Assembly: GCF_004134905.2 (NCBI RefSeq)
Contig: NZ_SDPQ02000001.1
Coordinates: forward strand, 372,001-436,000
Length of the DNA stretch: 64,000 nucleotides
Direction: 5' to 3'
DNA from: Aeromicrobium ginsengisoli
Lineage (GTDB): Bacteria; Actinomycetota; Actinomycetes; Propionibacteriales; Nocardioidaceae
How positions within the stretch are numbered: the stretch's first letter is position 1; every line of letters starts with the position of its first letter. The notes under the pieces were generated by a model. It did not search any database. It saw only the letters and a program-made list of their open reading frames with translations, and was not told where the DNA came from. Made by a program: the position numbers and the translations under genes. Positions 35,244-43,889 of this stretch are shown piece by piece.

Positions 35244-36134
35244 TCAGACCACGACGTCCGCAGCGCGGGCGAACAGCTGAACGGCGATCTCGGACACGGC
35301 TTCGATCTCGGCCTCAGTGCGCGCCGCCTCGAAGGCCAGGCCGACCTTGCTGGGGCCGATGTCCGCGATGGAGCGGTAGGCGATGTCAGGTCGGTGGTAG
35401 TACTGGGCTGTCGACTCCGGGAGGACGACGATGCCCCGCCCGGAGGCCACGATCTCCAGCTTCTCCTCGACCGTCAACGCGGGAGGCGATCCGGGAATGC
35501 CCGCTGCGGGCCGGAGTCGATGTGCGAGATCGCGCCACTCGGGCACCGCGTCTGCAGGCTGCAACAGATTCAGGGGTGCCAGTTCACCGATCACAACCTC
35601 CGGCTGTGCCGCGAGCGGGTGGTCGACCGGCAGCGCGACGACCCGGGGCTCCTCGAACAGCGGGATCACCGTGAGCCCGCCGCCAGCGACAGGAAGGCGT
35701 ACGAAGCTGACGTCGATGCGACCCTCTTGCACCGCGGTCACTTGGTCGTCCCACGAGGTCCGCACGACGTCGACAACGAGCTCCGGGAATGTGTCATTGA
35801 GGAGTCTGACGACGGGGGTCACGATCAGACCGGGCATGAACCCGATGACAAGTCGCCGCAGCCTCCCACGCATGCGGCGCGCTTGGCGCTGGAGTGCCCC
35901 TGCGGACTCAACCAGGCCGCGGGCACGCTCGAGGAGGGCCTGGCCGGCTTCAGACAGCACGGTCCCCTGTTTGGACCGCTCGAACAGATCCACACCGAGC
36001 TCCCGCTCCAGGACCGAGATCTGGCGGCTGAGGACCGGCTGCGCGATGTGCAACCTTTCGGCGGCCCGTCCGTAGTGCAACTCATCGGCAAGGACCAAGA
36101 AGTACCGGAGCCTGCGCAGATCCAGATCGGCCAC
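35244..36134 (-). CDS. LysR family transcriptional regulator
   Basis: 296 residues, standard LTTR length. The winged helix (about 1-60) is LRRLRYFLVLADELHYGRAAERLHIAQPVLSRQISVLERELGVDLF, and the periplasmic-binding-like effector domain (about 90-290) starts RLVIGFMPGLI. The effector is unknown. Usual LysR targets are divergent or downstream genes; here the tyrosine-less SDR lies downstream and an aldo/keto reductase upstream, both minus strand, so a small redox locus is plausible. The GTG at 36134 gives the normal N-terminus. Confidence 0.92.
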   Translation of the reverse strand: MADLDLRRLRYFLVLADELHYGRAAERLHIAQPVLSRQISVLERELGVDLFERSKQGTVLSEAGQALLERARGLVESAGALQRQARRMRGRLRRLVIGFMPGLIVTPVVRLLNDTFPELVVDVVRTSWDDQVTAVQEGRIDVSFVRLPVAGGGLTVIPLFEEPRVVALPVDHPLAAQPEVVIGELAPLNLLQPADAVPEWRDLAHRLRPAAGIPGSPPALTVEEKLEIVASGRGIVVLPESTAQYYHRPDIAYRSIADIGPSKVGLAFEAARTEAEIEAVSEIAVQLFARAADVVV

Positions 36135-36271
36135 ACCTCAGGCTACCGCCGGAAGGACTCGTAGCCTGCGGAACCGGTGCCAGTCACGGCGACTCGGTTC
36201 GCCACATGCTCCGGGCTGGCTGCTCCTCCCCCGCAACCGGCGCAGTCTGAGGATTGCTTGCGCGCGAAAGT

Positions 36272-37318
36272 TCACAGGGCCATCCCCGGGATGCGGGCGC
36301 GGATCGCGTCGAGCTCGGCCTCGTCCGAGATGCCTTGGAAGTCGTAGCGCGGGGTGTAGGGCCATTCCAGCGCTTGCAGGTCGTCATCGGTCAGGTTGAC
36401 GTCCAGCGAAGCAATCGCTTCATCGATCTGCTCCACCGAGCCGGCGCCGACCAGCGGCGCGGTGACGACGGGTTGACGGTGCAGCCAGGCGAGCGCGATC
36501 GTCGCTCGGCTCACGCCGTGCGCGTCGGCAACGTCACCAACGGCGTCGATGATGGCGTGGTTCGCGTCCTCGTGAGCCGCCGAGTAGAGCAGGTCGGCGT
36601 ACGCGCCGTCGCTCTCGGAGCGTGCGGTTGACCTCGCCTCGTCCCAGGCACGGGCGAGCCGACCTCGGGCGAGCGGGCTCCAGACAATGGTGCCGACGCC
36701 CTCATCAAGGGCGAGGGGGATCATCTCTCGCTCTTCCTCACGCGCGAGCAGGTTGTAGTGGTCCTGCATGGAGACGAACCGGGCCCAGCCGTTCTGCTTC
36801 TGCAGGTGCAGCGCCCTGGCGAACTCCCACGCGTGCATGGATGATGCGCCCAGGTAGCGCACCTTGCCGGCCTTCACCAGGTCGTGCAGCGCTTCGAGGG
36901 TCTCCTCGAGAGGGGTTGCGTGGTCGTTGCGGTGCACTTGATAGAGGTCGATGTAGTCGGTGCCGAGACGCTCAAGCGAATGCTCGACCTCGGTCATGAT
37001 CACCTTGCGCGACAGCCCTCGGCCGTTCGGTCCCGGCCGCATGGGATGGCGCAGCTTCGTCGCGATCACCACGTCATCGCGATTCGCGAAGTCTTTGAGC
37101 GCGCGGCCCAGGATCTCCTCGCTCGACCCGTTGGAATACATGTTCGCGGTGTCGAAGAAGTTGATCCCCGCGTCGAGTGCGTACTTGATGAGTGGGCGCG
37201 CTTCTTCCTCGCCCATTGACCAGACAGGGTGCCCACGGTCGGGCTCGCCATACGTCATTGCGCCGATTGCGATCGGCGACACGTCCATGCCAGTCGTGCC
37301 AAGTTTGCGGTAGTGCAT
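36272..37318 (-). CDS. Aldo/keto reductase
   Basis: NADPH-dependent reduction of aldehydes or ketones, TIM barrel, 348 residues. The catalytic tetrad is visible: Asp in NFFDTANMYSNG, Tyr in the same motif, Lys in VIATKLRHP, His in LYQVHRND. It resembles the AKR family of YajO/Tas or AKR13 type. It is divergent from the TetR gene at 37395 across 76 bp that contain two identical operators; GAGGAG lies just before its ATG. The arrangement says that the TetR represses this reductase. The natural substrate is unknown. Confidence 0.92.
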   Translation of the reverse strand: MHYRKLGTTGMDVSPIAIGAMTYGEPDRGHPVWSMGEEEARPLIKYALDAGINFFDTANMYSNGSSEEILGRALKDFANRDDVVIATKLRHPMRPGPNGRGLSRKVIMTEVEHSLERLGTDYIDLYQVHRNDHATPLEETLEALHDLVKAGKVRYLGASSMHAWEFARALHLQKQNGWARFVSMQDHYNLLAREEEREMIPLALDEGVGTIVWSPLARGRLARAWDEARSTARSESDGAYADLLYSAAHEDANHAIIDAVGDVADAHGVSRATIALAWLHRQPVVTAPLVGAGSVEQIDEAIASLDVNLTDDDLQALEWPYTPRYDFQGISDEAELDAIRARIPGMAL

Positions 37319-37333
37319 GATGCTCCTCTAAGG

Positions 37334-37379
37334 TATGTGGAGAGTTCTCCATTTACCGTAGTGGAGAACTCTCCACATA
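37334..37379. promoter_or_regulatory. Double operator in AKR/TetR divergent promoter
   Basis: TATGTGGAGAGTTCTCCA (37334-37351) is repeated in inverted orientation at 37362-37379, separated by 10 bp, so the whole 46-bp block is one large inverted repeat whose arms are each palindromic (TGGAGA-n2-TCTCCA). For the plus strand, TTTACC (37352-37357) and CATAAC (37376-37381) are usable -35 and -10 elements about 18 bp apart, overlapped by one operator copy. Two TetR dimers would block both promoters. Confidence 0.8.
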
Positions 37380-37394
37380 ACAAGGTGAGGCTCC

Positions 37395-37937
37395 ATGGTC
37401 CGATCAGATGCGCGCGAAAACCGGGAACGTGTGCTTGCCGTTGCCCGCGAGGCATTCGCCGAGGACGATGAGACGTCCATGAACCAGATCGCCCAACGCG
37501 CGGGCGTCGGCGCGGGAACCCTGTACCGCAACTTCCCGACCCGCGAGGCGCTGGTCCTCGCCGTCTACCAGAACGAGGTCGAACGGATCGTCAGCAGCGT
37601 TCCCGGCCTCCTTGCCGAGAAGTCGCCGCTCGAGGCGCTGCGCCACTGGACGACTGACCTGGTCGAAGCCATGCGCAAGAAGCACGGACTGGGCGAGGCT
37701 CTCAGCCCCAGCGCGCACAAGGAGATCACGGAACAGACGTACGGCCCTGTGATCACCGCCATCACGGAGCTTTTCGACGCCGGGAAGCAGGACGGCACGA
37801 TTCGGATGGACGCCGACGCGGGCGACTTTCTCCAGCTCACTGGCGCCCTCTGGCGCGCCGCGTCGGGAACAGAAGATCGGTCCCCCCGCATGCTCGCGCT
37901 CATCCTCGACGGACTCCGAGCCGACTCACAGAAGTAG
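37395..37937 (+). CDS. TetR family transcriptional regulator
   Basis: 180 residues. Helix-turn-helix at about 25-50 (SMNQIAQRAGVGAGTLYRNFPTREALVLAVY). The C-terminal domain matches the TetR_C_33-like group (PLEALRHWTTDLVEAMRKKHG, WRAASGTEDRSPRMLALILDGLRAD). AAGGTGAGG before the ATG is a good ribosome-binding site. Its gene is divergent from the aldo/keto reductase and the intervening double operator makes it an autoregulated repressor of that enzyme, released by an unidentified aldehyde or xenobiotic. Confidence 0.93.
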   Translation: MVRSDARENRERVLAVAREAFAEDDETSMNQIAQRAGVGAGTLYRNFPTREALVLAVYQNEVERIVSSVPGLLAEKSPLEALRHWTTDLVEAMRKKHGLGEALSPSAHKEITEQTYGPVITAITELFDAGKQDGTIRMDADAGDFLQLTGALWRAASGTEDRSPRMLALILDGLRADSQK

Positions 37938-38204
37938 GCTGCGCAAGCGCCGAAGACGCGAACGGTGTGGTGGGCTGCACCGCAAAGTCTCGCAACCAGA
38001 AGACCAGGCGGCCAAAGGCGCTCGCATTCACCCACCGCGTGCCGTTCCTGCGGGCCGGAACCTGCGTCATGTTGCTGCTTTGCATGGAGGGCAGCGCGAC
38101 TGCGAAAGCCCACCGTCTGATCGGGTTGCTGGGTTGCGGGGCCCAGCTTTCGCGCCGCCTTCGCCGCTAGCGAGCTCGATTGGGTTTGCCGCCGACCTCG
38201 GGCG

Positions 38205-39212
38205 TCAGTCCCCGAGGAGGGCGAGCACGGCCAGGACGCGACGATTGATCGTTGCGTCGGCCGGAAGCTGGAGCTTGGTGAAGATCGAGCTGACGACCGG
38301 TTCGACGGTCTTGATGCTCAAGTGGAGCTGTTCGGAAATTGCCTTGTTCGACAATCCCTGCGCGATGAGGTCCAGGACATCGTTCTCTCGCGGCGAGAGG
38401 CCGGCAAGTCCGCCGGAGGCGCGAGTCTTCTCGATGACGCGGGTCAGGCTGAGACGGATCATGATCCATCCCGCGGCCACGGGAACCAACGGCGTCATCA
38501 CCAGCCCAAGGCGAGGCGAATGCCAGACCATCAGGCCGACCAGCAATGCGACGGTTGTGAGTCCGACGGCCGCCCCGAGCAGCGCAAGCTGATCACGCAG
38601 AACGCCGTTCGCTCTGCGCCAACGCGCGGTGACCCCCACGACCCACGCCACCTGGAACAACGCGTACGCCGTGTGGGCCGTGACGTTCCAGATGTCGCGT
38701 GCGGCGCCCAGCCCTCCTACCCGGAAGGGATGAGGCAGGTCGATACCAGCGGCGGCGTACTCCACGGGCCACAGCGCCGACAGCAGCGAGCAGCAGAAGG
38801 CGATCGTCATGATCGCGATACCGAGCCAGCGCCACCGCGCGGACAGGAAACGCCCCTCGGGGAAGCACAGCACCGCCCACGTGATGACGGCCAGCACCAG
38901 CGCCAAGGGCCAAACCCCGATCCATCCCCACCACGTATCGGTGTCGCCGACCGCTTGGTGGGCGACCTGACGTCCCAGGAAGAGGACTCCCTCCAAGACT
39001 CCGGCGGCGCCGAACAGCAGTGCCTCGCGATGATTCGGCCGCAGCAAGAGCGTCCATGCGGCCACGCCACCAAACGCGAGCGCCAGCAGACCGTTGTGCA
39101 CGTTGGCCAACCAGAAGCCCTGCGCGAGTCCAGCCGAGACCAAGGAGACGACAGCACCCAACAGCAGCAACGGCACCAGCAGATCTCGTGCCTGGGGCTC
39201 GTTGATGCTCAC
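38205..39212 (-). CDS. Membrane-bound LuxR-type regulator
   Basis: 335 residues from the GTG at 39212. About seven hydrophobic segments (residues 10-255) precede a cytoplasmic LuxR/GerE helix-turn-helix at the C-terminus (about 268-330: LSPRENDVLDLIAQGLSNKAISEQLHLSIKTVEPVVSSIFTKL). Thus the sensor is in the membrane and there is no receiver or ATPase domain, a one-component architecture less common than response regulators. The normal KTVE-x-H of GerE is here KTVEPVV. It is divergent from a small membrane protein gene at 39363, a likely target. Signal unknown. Confidence 0.82.
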   Translation of the reverse strand: MSINEPQARDLLVPLLLLGAVVSLVSAGLAQGFWLANVHNGLLALAFGGVAAWTLLLRPNHREALLFGAAGVLEGVLFLGRQVAHQAVGDTDTWWGWIGVWPLALVLAVITWAVLCFPEGRFLSARWRWLGIAIMTIAFCCSLLSALWPVEYAAAGIDLPHPFRVGGLGAARDIWNVTAHTAYALFQVAWVVGVTARWRRANGVLRDQLALLGAAVGLTTVALLVGLMVWHSPRLGLVMTPLVPVAAGWIMIRLSLTRVIEKTRASGGLAGLSPRENDVLDLIAQGLSNKAISEQLHLSIKTVEPVVSSIFTKLQLPADATINRRVLAVLALLGD

Positions 39213-39362
39213 CGGTCCATCGTGGCGCAGCGGGCGCCCCTGCCGCACAGGGTTAACCCTGGAATGTGCGGCGTAGACCGTCTCCAGGGGAATCCCCGGT
39301 GCGGGCACCAGCGACCGGATCGGACGCTGGATCTCTCAACACCCGAACCCGAAAGGCGCATC

Positions 39363-39926
39363 ATGTCCATACCGACTCGCACGACCACACCACCAACACT
39401 CGACAGTGCGCTTACCGAACGGCTGCTCAACGCCTCGCTCCTGCTCGCGCCGCTCGCGTACATCGCGGTGGACTCAAGCTACGCAGTCAGAGGGTGGGAC
39501 GACGGACCCACCGCCGCGATGCACATCATTGCCGCAGCCCTGTACGGCATTGCCGCCATCAAGCTGGTCAGCATGACCAGCGGGCGAACCCAGGCGATCC
39601 TCCTGGTGGTGGCCGTCCTGGGAGTCGTTGGCAACGCTGGCGTCGGTGAGAACACCCTTCACGTCGCTCTCGGTGGGAATGACCTCTTCGACGCGAACGG
39701 TCCTGCAAACGTCTTCAAGACTTTGGGCTTCTTCTTCCCATTGACCTTCCTGGTCGCAGCGTTCGCGCTGCGTACGCGCACGCCGGCGTGGTGGCCGGCG
39801 CTCCTCTCGCTGGGAGCCGCACTGTTCCCGATCGCTCACGTCGCCAACATCTCCTGGCTCGCCGTCATCGACGCCGTACTCATGCTCCTGGCCCTCGGAA
39901 CGCTCACGCGGGTCATTCGACGGTGA
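39363..39926 (+). CDS. Small multi-pass membrane protein
   Basis: 187 residues with about five transmembrane helices (around 25-45, 52-68, 78-98, 120-140, 150-180) and little soluble sequence. No motif or family is recognised. It is divergent from the membrane-bound LuxR regulator across 150 bp. Regulator and target may therefore respond to a membrane or envelope signal; this is inference from position only. Confidence 0.72.
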   Translation: MSIPTRTTTPPTLDSALTERLLNASLLLAPLAYIAVDSSYAVRGWDDGPTAAMHIIAAALYGIAAIKLVSMTSGRTQAILLVVAVLGVVGNAGVGENTLHVALGGNDLFDANGPANVFKTLGFFFPLTFLVAAFALRTRTPAWWPALLSLGAALFPIAHVANISWLAVIDAVLMLLALGTLTRVIRR

Positions 39927-39973
39927 CTCGTGTTGGCCGGCCTGTGGGGGGCTCCAGCGCATTTCGTCCTCGG

Positions 39974-40354
39974 TCAAGACTCGACGCGACCAGGCAGCCC
40001 AGCCGCGAACCGATCCACCACGTCCTGCTGTGATCTCAGTTGGGCACGTTGCCACACCCGGATGAACCGATCGGGCAACCCGGAAATATTGCGGATGCGG
40101 TACGTGACCGCCGTCTGGGCCGCGTCAGCCGATTCGAAGACGTACTCTCCCTGATACCAGAACCCGCCATGCATCCACACCATTGATTCGTCAGGCGTAG
40201 CGCCCACGATCACCGATGGTTCTGAGCCAACGCCGATCAGTCGACGCGCATCTGATGCATTGATGTGCTGCTTGACCTGGTCATACGGCACCGCTGCACG
40301 TGCGGTGGCGGACCCTAGAAGGGTTCCGGACTTCGGGCTGTGCTCCACGGTCAC
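39974..40354 (-). CDS. Hypothetical protein coupled to a GNAT acetyltransferase
   Basis: 126 residues, soluble. Segments such as GTLLGSATARAAVPYDQVKQHINAS and MHGGFWYQGEYVFESADAAQTAVTYRIRNISG suggest a small alpha+beta fold of the SRPBCC or cystatin type, but I cannot name a family. The GTG at 40354 overlaps the stop of the GNAT gene as GTGA, so translation is coupled and the two products are probably needed together. Coding potential is supported by this overlap and by the codon pattern. Confidence 0.7.
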   Translation of the reverse strand: MTVEHSPKSGTLLGSATARAAVPYDQVKQHINASDARRLIGVGSEPSVIVGATPDESMVWMHGGFWYQGEYVFESADAAQTAVTYRIRNISGLPDRFIRVWQRAQLRSQQDVVDRFAAGLPGRVES

Positions 40355-40938
40355 GTCCTCCCGGAATGAGTACCACCGGCGACGTGGACGCTCTCGTACG
40401 TGTCCCGGGTGATCTCGTACTCGACTTCACCGTGCTCCGCGCCGGGAATCGACTCGCTGGAGGCGAATTCCCGCGCAAAGGTGAGCCCTGCACTGGTCAT
40501 CGTGGCCCGTGAGGCACGATTGACGGCGAGGGTCTGAGCGAAGATCCGGGTCAAACCGACCTCGGCGAACCCGTAGCGAATGAGTTCGCGCGCACCCTCT
40601 CTCGCATAGCCGAGGCGCCAGAACTTCCGCAGCAGTCGGTAGCCCAGCTCTGCCTCGCCGTCGACGTCTGGCTGGTCGGGCCCACGGGGCGGCTGAAGGA
40701 TCCACCAGCCGACGAATTCGCCGTGAACGAATCCGACCCAGAACCCCAATCCTGGGACCTTCTGACCGGCACGCCGTCGGCGCTTGTGTGCTTCCTCGGT
40801 CTCGACCCGGGAGCGGGCGTACCCACCGAGGTGACGCATCACCTCAGGATCTGAGTCCAGCTCGACCTCAAGTTCCAGATGCTCATCAGCAAGGGGCGCC
40901 AAGACGAGCCGCGACGTTTCGAGTGTCGGCTGGGTCAT
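40351..40938 (-). CDS. GNAT family N-acetyltransferase
   Basis: Acetyl-CoA-dependent acetyltransferase of the RimJ/RimL type (Acetyltransf_3), 195 residues. The opening LETSRLVLAPLADEHLELEVELD is characteristic; the acetyl-CoA region is GEAELGYRLLRKFWRLGYAREGARELI, and VNRASRATMTSAGLTF is the usual RimJ-like C-motif. The target may be a protein N-terminus, ribosomal protein or small molecule. The ATG at 40938 has GGAGA 10 nt upstream; longer starts are possible. Coupled to the hypothetical gene downstream. Confidence 0.88.
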   Translation of the reverse strand: MTQPTLETSRLVLAPLADEHLELEVELDSDPEVMRHLGGYARSRVETEEAHKRRRRAGQKVPGLGFWVGFVHGEFVGWWILQPPRGPDQPDVDGEAELGYRLLRKFWRLGYAREGARELIRYGFAEVGLTRIFAQTLAVNRASRATMTSAGLTFAREFASSESIPGAEHGEVEYEITRDTYESVHVAGGTHSGRT

Positions 40939-41036
40939 GCGCCCATTGTCTCCAACCTGCTCGCAAGGCTTCATTTCGCCGCTTGCGAGCGGCAGTCGGC
41001 GGTAGCATCGGTCGCTATCGAGCGAGAGGCGGCACG

Positions 41037-41441
41037 GTGGCTGAGACCGCGACGACAACGCCGTCCTACGCCCGGACCTTCTTCGCTCTCGTGGGGGTCA
41101 ACGTACTGACCGTGGTCGCCGCCTATGCCCTGCTGATCAATGATGAAGACATCAGATCGCTCGTCGCGGCGATTCTGCTCTTTGGCGTGATCGTCGCTCA
41201 AGCTGCCCGTTGCGGACCGTACGCGGCGACGCTCGCCTGGGTGGCCACCTTGCCGATCGCGGTCGCAATGGCTTTCCTGATTGCGGCCCATCCACGCCTT
41301 GACTGGTCGGGGCCGGGCGAACCAGACCAGATCACTCTGACACCCCTCGTTCCGGTGATCGTGGGGTTCTATGCCATCGGCTTCGCCCTGATCGTGACCA
41401 CCGCCCATCTGGCCTACATGGCCGTCCGAAAGCCTCGGTAG
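41037..41441 (+). CDS. Small membrane protein of unknown function
   Basis: 134 residues from a GTG preceded by GAGAGG. Four predicted helices (about 11-33, 38-56, 62-84, 104-128) with short loops; one Cys in QAARCGPY. No family recognised. It is divergent from the GNAT gene with a 98-bp gap and stands alone before the FAD monooxygenase (138 bp). Confidence 0.7.
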   Translation: MAETATTTPSYARTFFALVGVNVLTVVAAYALLINDEDIRSLVAAILLFGVIVAQAARCGPYAATLAWVATLPIAVAMAFLIAAHPRLDWSGPGEPDQITLTPLVPVIVGFYAIGFALIVTTAHLAYMAVRKPR

Positions 41442-41579
41442 GTCGCATTCGGTCGAACCACCCAGTCGCGCGCCGAGTGTCGTATTCGCCGTCGCCCGTT
41501 CGTGGAGTCTGTGAAAGGCGGCCCACCGAGCCGCCATACGATCACCGAACCGCCTCGCCGCGGTTGAGAAGGAGACACG

Positions 41580-42770
41580 ATGAGCAAGACCAGGGTGTTG
41601 GTATCGGGAGCGAGCATCGCGGGTCCGGCGCTGGCCCATTGGCTGCACCGACGAGGCGCCGAGGTGACGGTCGTCGAACAGTCCCCCGGTCTGCGCCCGG
41701 GCGGTCAGGCGGTCGACGCACGTGGCGTGGCCAAGGAGGTCATCCGCCGGATGGGCCTCGACGCGGAGATCCGCGCGGTCTGCACCGACACCGCTGGCGC
41801 GTACGTCGTGGACGCCGACGGCAAGGTCCTGGACACCCATCGCGCGGAGGAGAACGACGGCGACGGCTACATCTCGGAGATCGAGGTCCTGCGTGGAGAC
41901 TTCGCGCAGGTCCTCTACGACGACACGCGCGACGGTGTCGAGTACGTCTTCGGCGACCGGATCGCCGAGCTCAGCCAGGACGCCGACGGGGTCGACGTCA
42001 CCTTCGCAGGCGGAGACCAGCGTCGATTCGACCTGGTCATCGGTGCCGACGGGCTGCACTCGGCGTTGCGAGGGATGGTCTTCGGACCGCGCGAGCAGTT
42101 CGTCCGTCACCTCGGTCTCGTGCTGGCGTTCTACACCGTTCCCAACGAGTTCGGGCTCGATCGCTGGATGATCGACTACCACCAGGCAGGGCGTTCCGCG
42201 GGCCTGCGACCGGTCCACGACGCCGAGCGGGCGATCGCCATGCTCTCGTTCCCCTCCCCCGAGTTCGACGTCGACTACCGCGACGTCGAGGGCCAGAAGC
42301 GGCTGCTGCGCGAGCAGATGGCCGGAGTCGGCTGGGAGACCGAGCGCATCCTCGCGCACGTCGACAGCACCCCGGACTTCTATCTCGACCAGGTCGCGCA
42401 GGTGGTGATGGACCACTGGTCCAGCGGCAGGGTCGGCCTCCTCGGCGACGCGGCCTTCAGCGCGTCGCCGATGTCCGGCGCGGGCACCGGGCTGGCGCTG
42501 GTCGGCGCGTACATGCTGGCCGGAGAGCTCGCCGCTGCAGGCTGGGACCCCGAGGTCGGCTTCGCCCGATACGAGGAGCGCATGCGTACGTACGTCGAGG
42601 ACAACCAGGAGATCGGTCGGATGCACGTCCAGATGCTCACTGCCGACCCTGACGCCGCGCCGGCGCCCGAGCCCGACGTGGATGCCCTCATGGCCCTCGT
42701 CGAGCGGGCGGTCGGCGGCCCGGAGCTGCCCGACTACGCAGGTGTCCCGGACTCCGGACCGACCGGGTAG
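41580..42770 (+). CDS. FAD-dependent monooxygenase (PHBH/UbiH superfamily)
   Basis: NAD(P)H- and FAD-dependent aromatic or polyketide hydroxylase, 396 residues. FAD ADP-binding motif: VSGASIAGPALAHWLHRRG (GxxxxG variant) with Glu at the end of the second strand (VVEQ). The DG motif is DLVIGADGLHSALR and the GD motif is GLLGDAAFSASPMSGAGTGLALVGA. Strong ribosome-binding site AAGGAGA before the ATG. Members of this subgroup inactivate tetracyclines or rifamycins, or hydroxylate phenolics; the sequence alone does not discriminate. The neighbour on the right ends 13 bp away on the other strand. Confidence 0.9.
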   Translation: MSKTRVLVSGASIAGPALAHWLHRRGAEVTVVEQSPGLRPGGQAVDARGVAKEVIRRMGLDAEIRAVCTDTAGAYVVDADGKVLDTHRAEENDGDGYISEIEVLRGDFAQVLYDDTRDGVEYVFGDRIAELSQDADGVDVTFAGGDQRRFDLVIGADGLHSALRGMVFGPREQFVRHLGLVLAFYTVPNEFGLDRWMIDYHQAGRSAGLRPVHDAERAIAMLSFPSPEFDVDYRDVEGQKRLLREQMAGVGWETERILAHVDSTPDFYLDQVAQVVMDHWSSGRVGLLGDAAFSASPMSGAGTGLALVGAYMLAGELAAAGWDPEVGFARYEERMRTYVEDNQEIGRMHVQMLTADPDAAPAPEPDVDALMALVERAVGGPELPDYAGVPDSGPTG

Positions 42771-42783
42771 CCAATCGCGGACC

Positions 42784-43245
42784 CTAGGTCAGGTAGCGGC
42801 CCAGGGCGTCGAGGATGCCGCTGGTGCCGGACTCGCGGTTCGGCCCGTCGGCCCAGAACTGGTCGAAGAAGACACCGTGCTCGATGTGGGTGAACCGGGT
42901 GCCGTCCGCGATCGGCTCGAACTCGAGTGACGCCACCGACGTCGACATGTGGATCCCGTCGATCCACATGTCGTACGTCGTGACGATGCGGGAATGCTCG
43001 ACGATGTCGGTGTACGTCGCCTCGTAGCGCGAGACGGGTCCGTCGTGGAACTTCCCCTCGGCGACATCGCGCCCGCCGACGCGGAAGTCGAACGCCCATG
43101 CGCGGTGCTCGATGGCGTCGCCAGCGCCCCACCAGCTCAGCTTCTGCTCCTCGTCCGCGAAGGCGTCCCATACGCGCTCGACGGGAGCCGGGTAGTCGCG
43201 GGTCAGGGTGAAGTCGCTGCGAGCGAGGCGGCGTTCGATCGTCAT
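42784..43245 (-). CDS. SRPBCC (AHSA1-like) family protein
   Basis: 153 residues of START/Bet v1-like fold, AHSA1 subgroup: FTLTRDYPAPVERVWDAFADEEQKLSWWG and later GTRFTHIEHGVFFD. Such proteins bind small hydrophobic ligands. In actinomycetes they often share an operon with an ArsR regulator, as here (ArsR, DHFR-like, SRPBCC). The ATG overlaps the upstream stop (ATGA). Ligand unknown. Confidence 0.9.
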   Translation of the reverse strand: MTIERRLARSDFTLTRDYPAPVERVWDAFADEEQKLSWWGAGDAIEHRAWAFDFRVGGRDVAEGKFHDGPVSRYEATYTDIVEHSRIVTTYDMWIDGIHMSTSVASLEFEPIADGTRFTHIEHGVFFDQFWADGPNRESGTSGILDALGRYLT

Positions 43246-43889
43246 GCGCGGCTCAGGGTCACGTGGATCGTGCCGCTCTCGGCGACTTCTGAAGTCACCG
43301 TGTGGGTGGCCTCGATGCCGGCCAGCTCGTCCCAGAGCCGGTGGCCCTTGCCCAGGAAGATCGGGGCGACCATGAGGTGCAGATCGTCGACCAGGCCGGC
43401 GCGGAGGAAGTCGCGCGCGGTGCGGTATCCCCCGCCGACGCGTACGTCCTGTCCTCCGGCGGCGTTGGTCGCCTCGGCGAGAACGTCCGCGATCGCCGCG
43501 TTGCGGAAGTGGAACGTCGTGCCGCCGTCCATCGGGATCGACGGTCGCGGCGCGGTGTGGGTGAGCACGTAGACCGGGGTGCCGAACGGTGGCGTGTCGC
43601 CCCACCAGCCCTTCCAGTCCGGGTCGTCGGGGAACGAGTGCAGGCCGAACATGGCCGCGCCCATGATCTCGGCGCCGACCCCGTCCGTGAACGCGGCGGC
43701 GTACCGCTCGTCGACGCCGGTCGTGCCCTCGCCGCTGGTGTCGCCGAAGACGTTCTTGCGGAACGTACGCGTCGCCGCGTACGCCTCGGTGAGGCGTCCC
43801 CAGTCGGCGCCCATCGGGTCTTCAGCCGTCTGGTCGGCCGGCGTGTAGCCGTCGAGCGAGGTGAACAGGTCCATACGTATGCGGGTCAT
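43242..43889 (-). CDS. Dihydrofolate reductase family protein (RibD C-terminal domain)
   Basis: 215-residue NADPH-binding reductase of the DHFR/RibD_C fold: starts RIRMDLFTSLDGYTPADQ, then FGLHSFPDD...PVYVLTHTAPR, DVRVGGGYRTARDFLRAGLVDDLHLMVAPIFLG, the standard C-terminal strand pattern. These are not true folate enzymes; they reduce unidentified substrates. Its ATG overlaps the ArsR stop by one base (TGATG) and its stop overlaps the SRPBCC start, so the three genes form one autoregulated operon. Confidence 0.92.
   Translation of the reverse strand: MTRIRMDLFTSLDGYTPADQTAEDPMGADWGRLTEAYAATRTFRKNVFGDTSGEGTTGVDERYAAAFTDGVGAEIMGAAMFGLHSFPDDPDWKGWWGDTPPFGTPVYVLTHTAPRPSIPMDGGTTFHFRNAAIADVLAEATNAAGGQDVRVGGGYRTARDFLRAGLVDDLHLMVAPIFLGKGHRLWDELAGIEATHTVTSEVAESGTIHVTLSRA

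Noticed and set aside
37938..38204. Plus-strand open frame after the TetR gene (37967-38170)
   Set aside because: 67 residues, no ribosome-binding site, Arg/Cys-rich random composition; it overlaps no conserved feature.
40971..42626. A 551-residue open frame on the minus strand opposite the FAD monooxygenase
   Set aside because: The sense gene has a strong ribosome-binding site and full FAD motifs; the antisense frame has Asp/Val/Ala-rich low-complexity sequence.
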